A stretch of 64,000 nt of DNA from contig JAALGY010000057.1 of NCBI GenBank assembly GCA_032358165.1, forward strand, positions 868,001-932,000, in the 5' to 3' direction. A program made the position numbers and the translations under genes. Positions within the stretch are counted from its first letter, which is position 1; the number at the start of each line of letters is the position of its first letter. This document shows positions 1 to 10,245 of this stretch, piece by piece. The stretch is from Diplosphaera chodatii (lineage: Eukaryota; Chlorophyta; Trebouxiophyceae; Prasiolales; Stichococcaceae). The notes beneath the pieces are model-generated. The model ran no database searches. It was not told the DNA's origin and saw only the letters and a list, made by a program, of their open reading frames with translations.

Positions 1-86
1 GCCTGGAAGTTTCATGCATTATCGACACTCTCCACCTACCTGAGGGCATGCTGGTTGGCACTAATGCGATGTCTGTAAGTGTGCAG

Positions 87-148
87 GTGGGGTCGTCATC
101 ACGGGCGACCTGGTCCAGCACAGCATGAAAAACATCTATGATGCAAAG
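87..148 (+). CDS. orphan exon, possible metallo-hydrolase fragment
   Basis: A 62-nt stretch between a GTGCAG acceptor and an AAG|GTTGAG donor reads GGVVITGDLVQHSMKNIYDA in one open phase. The VITGD motif resembles the metal-binding strand of MBL-fold hydrolases, but the piece is too short to assign. It could be the end of a gene lying left of the window or an upstream exon of the GFA gene that follows. I could not find a phase-matched partner exon. Confidence 0.2.
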
Positions 149-362
149 GTTGAGCATGTGTGGAGGCCGCAATTATGCATGTATACGTATGAAGCCATGG
201 GACAACTCCCTGCTGAGATGTTCAAATGCAAGTCAGTGTGGGCATCATCACCTGCATGCTTGTGTCATCCATGGTACCACAGCAATCATGCCTGAATACA
301 TAGCGACCCATCGCTGTACCATTGTTGATGCGGTACCATCACCACTGTTGGCATCGGTGCAG

Positions 363-1662
363 GTGCAGTGCCTGTGCGGGAGGGTCGAGGCCGTGGCTGA
401 GGGTCCTCCGCTCGAGAAGATGCGCTTCCTGTGCCACTGCAGGCGGGTCCTACTATGAGCACGGGCAGATTCAGCTATAGATGCACCGGGCACATGTCCT
501 TCGTGTGCTTTGTACTTTGTAGGTGGTCAACAAAGGATGCACCACCGAAACATTGCCTTGCTTCAAGACCCGGCAAGATGCTAAGCCTTGAATGGCCTGT
601 TGTCTGCATGTTTGCAGCATTTGCCAGCAGTACCACTCAGGCCCCTTTGCGCACATCCTCGGCTGGCCCTTTGGCAAGGTGCGCTCTGAGTTGGCTATGC
701 AAACACAGCGCAAACAATTGAATGCGGCCGGTCGGCAGGTTGACAGCAGGTCAGAGAATAAAGCTTTCCCGAAACCCCGCTGTTATGACAACGGTGCAGG
801 TCAAGGTTCTGAAGGGCGCAGAGCATTTGGATACGTACGCCTCCACTCCCAGGTGGCCCCATGCTTGAAATGCAGGATACCAATGGATCAGTGCAGGTGC
901 ACGATGCCTTCCACACGAGGTCACCTGTCCTGTGCATGCCTGCGCAGAGTGATTCGCCAGTTCTGCAAGCACTGCTCATCGCCTGTGGTGATGCACGAGT
1001 TGCCTTCGTTTGGGCGCGCACCAATGCAGGTGCGCCAATACCCATGCCTGCATTTGGCCAGATGCCTGCATACTACTCGCTGCTCATCAGCCCCGCCAAC
1101 CCATTAAACCTGTGTGATCCACAGGTGTTATTTGCCGGCACACTGGGCCGTGATTAAAAGACGAAGAAGTCGCTGTACTACGGGGACGAGCAGCTTGAGG
1201 TGCGATGAATGGGAGCTGAGTGGCCAACTGCGTGCAGTGGCGACTCGTATGCCACACCAAGTGCTACACTGTATGCAGCCAGTGGGGCATGTCTTCTACA
1301 AGGACCGCATCATCGACATGGTGCGGGGGTGACTGTGCTTGCATGATTCATCGTCTGGCTGGTCAACAGCACAGCATGGCTGCCTGGTTCAGCACCTGAC
1401 ATATGTACTAACCTACACATTGCAGCCAGAACACTGCGCCAACAGCCTGTTGATGGATGCAGGACTTTGATGGCCGCCCTAAGTGGTGTTGCTGGCTGCC
1501 GAGCAAATTGACATGGCTGGTCATGGCAGGTCTGATGCACATTGCACTCGTAGACAGTGATGTTCTTTGTGATGTGCAGTGACATGATGCAGGGATGCAT
1601 TCCCGCCTTGGATTCAGCAAGCTGGCAACAAGCAGCCCAAGAACCACGAGGACCTGCTGTGA
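363..1662 (+). CDS. GFA/CENP-V domain zinc-binding protein (partial model)
   Basis: Exons 363-442, 618-678, 800-852 and 948-1029 join in phase and spell the GFA fold. Visible motifs are VQCLCGRVEAV, then CHCSICQQYHSGPF across the first intron, VKVLKGAEHLDTYAST, and RQFCKHCSSPVV. The Cys pairs (CxC, CHCxxC, CxxC) are the zinc ligands of the glutathione-dependent formaldehyde-activating enzyme/CENP-V family; actual substrates in algae are unknown. Later exons near 1159-1199 (SLYYGDEQLE), 1279-1320 (GHVFYKDRIIDM) and 1463-1485 (DFDGRPKW) fit the family C terminus, but the link from 1029 to 1159 and the last exon are unclear; the stop at 1660-1662 is tentative. The first intron needs a GC donor (AG|GCGGGT at 442). 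The start codon was not identified. Confidence 0.65.
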
Positions 1663-2118
1663 CACGCTGAAGTTGTACCACCAAGACCGCATCAGATGAG
1701 CCACAAGTAAGGCTCGTCAAGTCTGCTATGGACTGTTCAATTTGTAAGTGACGTGCAATGCTTATTCAGACAGTCTGTCTGATGGCATTGACGCCGGCTG
1801 ACTTTTGTGCATTCTTTGCCTGCAGTGTGCTCAAATGCATGCAGGGGTAAATGAGCATCCGTGCCGAGGTGCAGTTGCACGTTGCAACAGGTTTAAACAA
1901 GACAGCCGCCAAAGCAGGGGTCACAGACGCAGGAACATGACAATATGCTTTCAACAGATCCAGAGGTGATACACCACAACCAACCACAAGCAAAGCAGGT
2001 CACAGCAAGCAATGTGCCTGTCGCACAGAGTAGTTTGCCATCGTTAAGCCAAGCTGTCCAGACAACAAGCAAGCAAGTCGCAACACATGCTGAAGACAAG
2101 CTGCAACTTCAGTACTTC

Positions 2119-2247
2119 GGTTGAGCCAATGCTCAGTACTTCATAGCTTCGACATCCAAATGCCTAGGGTTGGGACCATCTTCAGTTGAGCAAGTGCTCA
2201 GTACTTCATAGGTTCGACATACTGATGCCTAGGTTGGGACCGTCCTT
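2119..2247. repeat. two-copy 65-bp tandem repeat
   Basis: Copy one starts TTGAGCCAATGCTCAGTACT at 2121 and copy two TTGAGCAAGTGCTCAGTACT at 2186. Both continue through CTTCATAG, TTCGACAT and a TGCCTAGG-TTGGGACC block. The copies differ at several positions and by small indels. They lie between the GFA gene and the kinase 3' end and contain no gene that I can see. Confidence 0.85.
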
Positions 2248-2330
2248 GATGAATGAGCCCTGGTTGGCAAGCTTGATGGCTATTATTCTGGCAAGCCTGC
2301 CAAAAGTGGGAGGTGCTGGATCCCTCCCCT

Positions 2331-2343
2331 CCCCTCCCCTCCC
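2331..2343 (-). repeat. (CCCCT)n tract, G-rich on the minus strand
   Basis: A short run of four C-blocks separated by single T bases. On the minus strand it gives successive G-runs joined by single A bases, a pattern able to form a G-quadruplex. It sits about 120 bp beyond the kinase stop codon, in its 3' flank. Confidence 0.6.
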
Positions 2344-2464
2344 AACTAACCCTCTCCGTCGGTCGCACTCGCCACCCCGCAAGCTGGCATGGGGCAGATC
2401 AGGTCAGCAAGACAGCCGTCCCGGAACACGGCCAGATCCTGTGTACTGTGAGATGGCCGCAGGC

Positions 2465-5400
2465 TCATGCTCCTGGTGCCGCGCGAGCAGGCAGCTGACT
2501 GAGGCGCTGCAGGGTGTCCAGAATACTGGCGAAGGTCGGCCGCTCCTTGGGATTGCCCGCCATGCACTGCAGCGCCAGCTCCTGAAGGGGCAGTGCATGT
2601 TGTTGACAACCTGCCTGCTGAGTCATGCAAGTGCACCAGGAGCACATACATGCATACAGCAGCAAGTCTGCCCTGACCACCTGCAGCTCTGATGGTGCCG
2701 ATGCCGGCATCCTGGGACGCTTGCCGCTGAGCACTGCTGCAATGACCTGCGCATGTGACTTCAGGGCTGCCCAGGCAGGCTCCCCTGCTAGCAGCTCCGC
2801 CAGCAGAACGCCAAATGCGAACACATCGGCACATGGTCACGCTCTCTGTCAAGGCATCTGGGCGTTGCTGATGCCTATCACAGGTTTGCTTGTGCTTAGC
2901 GCCACACCTGTGGCAGGTGACAGGCGGCCCTCACGAACCAACTCTGGAGCGGCATGTGTGACGCCTCCGCATGTCTTCGTCGCCACTGTGTGCTTGTTGG
3001 GGTTGTGCCGGGAAAGTCCAAAGTCTGCCACCTTTTCATCATGACCACCCGTACTCAGCCGCATACTCATGACAGTGAGCGTGTGGCTGCTCTGAACGTG
3101 GAAGTGGAAAGTATGTGGCTGTGCGAGCAAGGAGCATGTCGCTCAGCTGGTGCTGGGTCTGCGCATGATTTGTGTGTGCTGTGAACTCGGTGCACACTTT
3201 ACGATGTGGCTTGAGGTCACACCTTGCAGTTGACGCTGCAGCCTGAGTCAGGCAATGGCTCGGCCAGCAGCACATTCGTCAGCGACAGGTCGCTGTGAAT
3301 GATATTGTGTGCGTGCAGGTGCTTCATTGCCATTGCAATCTGCTCCGCTGCTGCTGTCACAACTGGCACGTTTGGCGCCCTCTGCTGCTCCCCGGCAGGC
3401 GACGCCGTGGCAAATAGGCCATCCGCCAGCCCTCTCTGTAGTCCCCAACGTTGACGAGTAGTTGAGCAGGTTGAGCATCAAGGGACACACATGCAGGCAA
3501 CAGGAGGGCCCTATGCAGATTTGGTCGTGATAGGCGCACTGCATGCGCACAGGGCAGTGCATACATGCCATATGAGGCAGTACCTCGAGATCACCACGCC
3601 CGCAGTACTCAAGGACAACCCAAGTCTCCACCTCTGCCTGCGCTGGGCCGTCTGGCTCGTCTGTACTGCCATATCTTGCCAGCACCTGCGTGCATGTCCC
3701 AACAGCATCATGGCATCGGTTCCTCTGTCGCTGGTGCAGCACACAGTCCTTGTGCGCCCCTCGGCACATACCTCGCCACGGCTGCTGACGTCAAAGCTGC
3801 TGCGCCGCGGCTGTGCAGATGCAAAGGCTCGGTTGTGTTCGGTGCTGCCACGAAGATCTCTCAAGCCGTCGGAGCTGGCTCGATGCACAGCGGCGTCATG
3901 CAGGGCGGTCCGCCGTGTGCTGCAGCCCGAGTCGAGGGACTGTCGTGTCATCGCCGTCGGCGGTGGTGGTGCAGGAATGAGCACTGTCGTGTGTGCCTAC
4001 ATGGAGGGAGAACCTACTCGCGTGTGTTCTCATCTTGTGCTTGCAGGCTGTGAACAGATGCAGAAGATAACGTCTGCAGGTAGATGGCATCGTACCAAAG
4101 TCTTCACGAGGTACGGGTGGTCAAGCCTACGCGACTGCTGAGCCTCCACCCCGCTCCACGGTTTGAGGGAGCGGCCCTCGCTTGCACTGATGCCGCTACC
4201 ACATACCTGCAGCATGATAGCCATCATGCTCCCTGAGCACTGGCAAGATGGTTATGGCCCACGGCTGATGTTGCTCTGCATGACAACCCTTCGCCACTTG
4301 CTTGCAACACTGTTCCACTGGCAAACCTTGATTGCCACTGTCTGGTTGTGCCACTTGCCAACAAACACATTCGAAAAGCTGCCGCTGCCAATGTGTCGAC
4401 CCAGCTCAAGACCCTGCATCGGATGCCAAGCCCTTATGATTGCGGTCACAAGCTTGCTTCGACCATCCATGGCCCTTGCCAAGGGTGACGTGCAGCTCGC
4501 GCGTCATGGTCGGTAGTATAGCTGCCACTTATACAGGAAACGCGCACCGAGATTGGTACAGGTGGGACGCTTGTGCATGCGCCAGGGCTGCAGCTGCTGT
4601 TGCGGGCAGCAGCTCCAGCTGCTGCATCGCGCCTGAAGGCAATGTAGGACAGAGCCGCCTGCGCCGCAGCCGGCTGCATGCTGGTGCCTAGGCGTGAAGG
4701 CCGCAGGTTGAGGTTCCTAGATGCCTGGGCCAAAGAGGGCTGCACAAATGCTGCCTCCATCAGTACTTGGTCCGCCGTGATGCTGACGAAGTAGATGCCT
4801 GCAGGCTTGGCGGCCAGGCCGGAAATTGCAAACGTTGACACCGCGCCACGCAATGCCAGCTGCTGCCAGTCGTCTGGTGTTGCCTCCTGTGCCGGCCTGT
4901 GCAGACAGCGCACGACATGTTGGTGGGCATTAAGCAACATATCTGCTGCTGTGCTTCGGGTTGTTACCCTGGGCAACCCCTGTGATGTGGTCAACCCACC
5001 ACGTTAGTGGGCGGCTGCAGCGCACCTGAATCTGAGGGCGAAGGACCCGGCTGCAGGCTGATTGCGTGCGGTCACACCTTGGATGAAGAAGTGACCGCCA
5101 TGAGTGGCCACCTGCAAAACCAGTAGGATCGTGTTTCAAGGTGAGGTTTTGCACTGCCTTGAGCCAGTGGGCTCGTGCCGCTTGGCAGGATGGTACCTCG
5201 AGGCAAGCAGTATGCTTGCTGTCATCCAGTATAGAGTGGGCAGTGCCCCGGCGGAAGCTACTGGCAGTGCTCTGCAACGCAGGTGGGAACTGCAGGAGGA
5301 GCGGCATGCCACCTCGCAGATGGCACGCCAGGGCACCGAGTTCAGGTCGCAGGGCGCCCGCAGCACCTGCCACAGCGCGTGCTTCAGCAGTGCGCTCTGT

Positions 5401-7405
5401 CGCACGCCCACCAGCTGCAGATCAGTGTCCATTGCATCGTCAGACGGTTTGCATGCAATCAGGTACGCATCAGACGCAGCAGCTGACACGCTGGCATTGG
5501 CTGAATGGTCGCAGGAGGTTCTAAGCGAGTGTTGTGGGGTGTGGCAGTGCCGGCGTGTCACCCGGTCAATGGCGCGGTCGCAGCACACCACACGCCAGTC
5601 GCCTGGCCCCGCGGTCACCAGCATCAGTGCCTCTGCAGGGGCGCGCTCGAGCGGCTGCGCCACACGCACGTCCTGCGCCGCGGCCCCTGACAGCCTCTGC
5701 ACACGGCACAGCATCGGAGAGGCTGATCCGTGTATGGGACCATGTACCACGCCAAGGTACAACACAGGCAGACCCTGGCACCTTGTCGGATCAGGACGGT
5801 TCAGGATCGAATCGTGTGGCCTTGAGCAGCACCTCGCAGGCAAGTGCCTCGGCGAAGGCGCCGTCCGTGCGGTTGACGATGTGGCGAGCCTCGGCGCTGT
5901 TTTCCCGCAGCGAGGCATCGGAAGTGCAACTGCTGTTCGACACGCGGCTGATCTGGCACTCGCTGCTGCTGTCACCGTCATCTGCTTCCAGCGCCACCGC
6001 CACTTTGCCTGCACTCAGCCAGCTGTGCTCAGCTTGACCCAGCATATGCATTGACCCGGCTGCCATAGTGTCGTGTCCCGTGTCCCGGGGTGGGATGCTG
6101 GATGTGACACATCGGAGTCGACCCACCTCCCAACTGCAGCAGCAACTGGCGATCTCCTGGCCGTTGGGCACCGCGCTTGCGGCTGGCAATGGCCAGGCGG
6201 CCGATGACGCGGCCGCTTGCGCAGTGCAGCACCACCTCTGCCACATAAGGCAGAAAGGGCGGCAGGGCGCCTGCACAGGCGGTCGCTGGGCTGACTAGAC
6301 GCTTGCTGGCATGTGCAGTGCCCAGCCCAGACCTCACCATGATCAACAGGCAAACGACAGCCTCCCACTTGCCCTCTGCTGTTGGTCCTGCAGCTACGTG
6401 TGGGCACCAGTGCCAGAGGCAGCAACACTCGCAAGGCAGCGTCGCTCACCTGGTCTGACGCCAGCTGCATCCCTCACGAAGCTGCGATCTGGCGGCCCGA
6501 TGACACTGAGCTGCACAAAGTCGGGGCACAGCAGCCGGTGCACCAACTCCAGCATCCGCGCGACAGGCTGCGACATCTGCATACATACAAGTTTGCACCA
6601 CGCTGAGCCGAGAACTACCATGCCCTGCCTGCACCCTATGTGCCAGTGCGCACAGCAGAGACACCAGCCACATCGTCACTGCCTCCAGATGCATGACATG
6701 ACTGACGTTCTCATCAGGTGGTGCAAAGGCAGCACTTACCTCGGAGGACTGGCTGAATGACGGGTCCTGCTGCTGGGCTGACGGCGACTGAGCGCACGCT
6801 GTGTGCTGCATGTTGCCTTTGGGGCTGGTGCTGAAAAGACCACAGTGAGCGTGCGCATCCAGGGTGTCCCATGCTCCCCGTCGGCATGCCTCCGCTGCGA
6901 TGTCGTTGGCCCCGGGCAGCGACCCCGCTGGTATGCCAGGCACCGAGATGCTGCGTGCATGCGCCTCCGTTGACGGCAGGTCTGTGCGTCCGCAGCACCG
7001 GGACTGCGCTGCCTGCGCCGCAGTGTCGACCCCGACATGGTCACTTGCTGGCGTGTAATCACTCTGCCTGTGATCAGATCAGGAGGCAGGCCCTAAAGCC
7101 ACAGTCCGACCCGATCTTACCTGCCATGCTTTGACGCCGCCAGCAGTGTCTCGAAAATGCGCTCCTCGCAGCTCTGCTGTGCTGATGCTGGCCGGTGCCT
7201 TGACTGTGGGGTCCAGCTCGTCGGCAGTGTCTGAACGCAGGCTGGCAGTGTTGCGGGTGGCATAGTCACCACTGCTCACCGTCCGTCCGTCTAGAAACGT
7301 AGCTGGGCAGCTGTTCGCAGCGGGCAGCTCCTTGAGACGGCCATCAGAAGCAGCTGCCGGCGCCACACTGCCACTCTGTGGGCGCAGCACCATCGATGCT
7401 GTCAA
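2465..7405 (-). CDS. TKL-type protein kinase with GAF-like N-terminal region
   Basis: Phase-consistent exons (5' to 3'): 5696-5337, 5289-5155, 5111-5078, 5025-5000, 4979-4548, 4413-4327, 4206-4096, 3939-3772, 3685-3584, 3435-3223, 3031-2908, 2826-2681, 2581-2465. The kinase domain shows the glycine loop GRHIGSGSFSNVFVGKW, the VAIK lysine, the helix-C piece EAQQSRRLDHPYLVKTL, hinge VVLEYCGRGDLE, catalytic loop HSDLSLTNVLL, VADFGLS, APELVREG, DVFAFGVLLAELLAGEP and a final NPKERPTF. This is the plant/algal tyrosine-kinase-like (Raf-like) group. Further coding stretches upstream (about 5800-7405) include pieces that read like GAF domains, such as VLHCASGRVIGRLAIASRK near 6200 and LELVHRLLCPDFVQLS near 6570; their exon borders are not resolved. 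The catalytic Arg of HRD is Ser, and the 2826 exon lacks an AG acceptor. Confidence 0.7.
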
Positions 7406-8740
7406 ACTCTGCCTCTGTACAGGCTTTGATTCTGCAACCCCTCATACCCTTCATAGGCACGCAGTGCATTAGCTGCCCACATCCATGCGGCTGATAGATC
7501 GACCGTGAACGCTTGCCTGTGTCTTAGGTGACGCAAGACAGTTGCCCATGCTGGGGTGGGTCCAATCAGCTGGCGCGCATGGCCAATTGCCTGCGCAGCG
7601 ACATGTGGCAGTGCTAGCAACAAAAGGGTGTTGCATGCGATGCAGGACACCGAAACAGCCCAGATGATGGGCCAGATCGCTGACTGATCCAGCCCGCAGT
7701 ACAGTTTGTACTAACAATGTGCAGCAGGCAACCTAGTTGGGTGGCCTGGCCCGTGGCACCAACGCTGATGACGTTAGAAGCGATACGGGGGCTCGTCGAT
7801 TGGTGGTACGCACCTGTTGCTGGCGCTTACGCCCCAGTGCGATTAGCACAACGCACGCAGAAACCTCCAATCACGCCGCCGCGCGTTCACGGCAGCCGCG
7901 GCATCCAGCACGACGCTGTAGACATGGAAGACCGGAATACGATGGTCCTCACTGATGAGACAGATGTCGTTCGTGCAGCGGGAGCTTTTGGTCGACTCGA
8001 CGCCGCGTGTGGGCCACAGCCGCTGCCTGACGCATTTACGGGACCTGGCAAACCGGCTTGCAGCCGCGCACTTGCTTGTGAGTCATAGCTGTGACCCGCA
8101 CGATGTGAGCCAAGCATGCTCCTGCTTGTGTGACTTGTCTGCACGCGGTCTCGGTAGCCCGGCATGCGGGGGCCGCTGCATTGCTTAGCACCCGCTGAAC
8201 TGCAGCTGCTGCTCGCAATGTCCACACTGCGACACATTTGTTCTCAGATGCCAAACCGCCATCGTGCCAGTTCATCGACTATAGATTGACTTTACGTGTT
8301 TGTATGCGCATCTCGCATTGACAGCCTGGGGCACGGTTGTCACGCAGGCAGGGCCATTTGCATCCGACCCGAATACCTTAATCGGTTGTGATCGTCTACA
8401 ACTCGTAAAAACCTGCGTGCTCCGCTGCGCCATGGCAGGACAGGCGTAGCGCTTGCACCTCCTGAGCGCACCAGTGTTTTACATGACGGCCTACACCAGT
8501 TTCCGCCGTGCGCGGCACCCACTGCTGGCGCCCACTAATGCATGGACTTGGAAGTAAGAGCTGCTTCCGCCGTCTGTGTCGTCCCTGAAGCTTTCCATCG
8601 AGTAGTTGTGCTGGCGTGTTACTGCCTGCATGCACGAGCCCAGCGAGATGCACCTCCACAGCGGAGGACGGTTGCCCTCAAACTCTGGAGTGTGCACCCG
8701 CAGGTTCATCCCAGGCGTATTGCTTGGCTTTGCAATCAAG
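7402..8740 (-). other. possible membrane-protein exons upstream of the kinase
   Basis: The minus strand holds coding-like fragments. About 7690-7402 is hydrophobic (SCIACNTLLLLALPHVAAQA) and about 7990-7880 reads ICLISEDHRIPVFHVYSVVL. About 8710-8490 begins MNLRVHTPEFEGNRPPLWRC. I could not join them with consistent splice phases. They may be 5' exons of the kinase gene, which would then be a membrane receptor-like kinase, or a separate gene. No family was recognised. Confidence 0.25.
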
Positions 8741-8753
8741 TGGTGGATGGATA

Positions 8754-9710
8754 ATGGTACAAAGGTATGAGATTAAGCAATGTGCTACAACACCGTCATA
8801 TACATCATGCTGTCCACTCGACACCACCGACGAATGCAGCCGCCAGCATGTGCAGGCTGACAGCGGCAGCCAGAGGGCCGAAAGGAAGACAGACCGCGTG
8901 CTAGCTTCCAAGCCAGCCGTCACCAGCAAAGAGGAATACAAGATGGTGCGCAAGCACCGTGTCAAGACTGCTGTCCAATTGCAACAAAACCCAAAGCTTG
9001 GATCCGCAGTGGACAGCGAGAAGGGTGCTGCTCTGCAGGTGCTGCTTGTCAACGAATCGCTGAAGATGGGCAAGGTGCGATCAGCTGCCGTCCTCCATGC
9101 GGGGACTACCCGCCCATGCTGTCAGGTCGGCGCGCCATTGTTGATTTTGACGGACAACATTCCATCAGCAGGGCAAGATCGCAGCGCAATGCGCCCATGC
9201 AGCAGTGGGCGTTGTGGAGCAGCATAAACAGCATGCAGCGGAGATCTTCCAGGCCTGGGAGCTCAAGGGGCATGCCAAGGTGGCTCTGCGAGTGCCAACC
9301 GAGCAGGAGATGGTGAGGTGTCATTGTGCATTTGCGTACAGTGGGATGCTCGACTTAAAGTACATCTTCAACAGTATCCTGCTCGCACCCCACTCCGCAT
9401 GAGCCACAACTCCTATCAACAGTGCGCCGCCTGCTCGCCCTGCAGCTGTCCATAGCCGAGGCGGCACGGGCGCAGGGCATCTTTTCATACATCGTGGTCG
9501 ACGCGGGGCGGACTCAGGTGAATGCGCACCCTACGATGTCACTGCTGCCCACTTTCACCATTCCCACACCAGAGTTCCAATAGGCCTGTCCAGCGGCTTA
9601 GCAGTCATGCTGTCCTGCAGATTGCCCCGGGCTCCAGGACAGTCCTGGCGGTGGGCCCGGCGCCGAAGTCTTTGGTAGATAAGCTGACGGGGCACCTCAA
9701 ACTTCTTTGA
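8754..9710 (+). CDS. PTH2: peptidyl-tRNA hydrolase 2 (PTH2 family)
   Basis: Exons 8754-9074, 9172-9312, 9446-9517 and 9621-9710 join in phase to about 207 residues. The product hydrolyses peptidyl-tRNA released prematurely from ribosomes and recycles the tRNA. Family motifs are clear: [19 protein letters not shown] across the first intron, [20 protein letters not shown] across the last, and the C-terminal [11 protein letters not shown]. The catalytic surface residues of the PTH2 fold (Lys/Gln/His in the first motif, Asp in DAGRTQ) are present. The N-terminal extension from the ATG at 8754 is rich in charged residues and poorly conserved; the true start or an extra 5' intron is uncertain. The third exon may begin slightly upstream of 9446. 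Confidence 0.85.
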
Positions 9711-10245
9711 GGTTTGAGGTCACGATATCAGTGAATCAGCTGCAGGGACATCATTGGATTGGCTGTGAGGTAATTTGGCGTTATGGATGCCTGGTACGCA
9801 GTGGTTTTGGTGCTCCTCCTGTGGCATGTCACACCATGCAGAGCATCATGCACCCACCATTCCGAGGTCTGAGATTCCGCTCTCGTAGGACCAGTCTGGG
9901 TAGCCATAGTTCGTGACAGACTGGGCCTGGCCAATGCAAGCAAGTCGCACTCGAAGGAGTGCACTCCCACATGTCTACCAGAAGCAGTACCTGTGCATTG
10001 CCTGGCACGGGGGTACCAGCCTGAAATGGCCGACGGAACTGAGGCAGTTGGAGGGCTTCTCATATGGACATTGGACTGGATTTCGCATGATTCGATAGTT
10101 ATACAGAGGACTCTGCATTCGCTTGACGACGTCAGCTGAGAGACGCACTTACAAGAGCAGAGTCACTAAAAAGGCCGCCAGTGATCACCGAGAGCGATCC
10201 AAACCTGTGGCGTTCTGGTGACCTCCAACGAGCAACCTCGCCACC
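9711..10245. other. intergenic region
   Basis: About 535 bp between the PTH2 stop and the CCT8 start, both on the plus strand. No conserved ORF or RNA gene was recognised. It must contain the PTH2 polyadenylation region and the CCT8 promoter. Confidence 0.6.
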
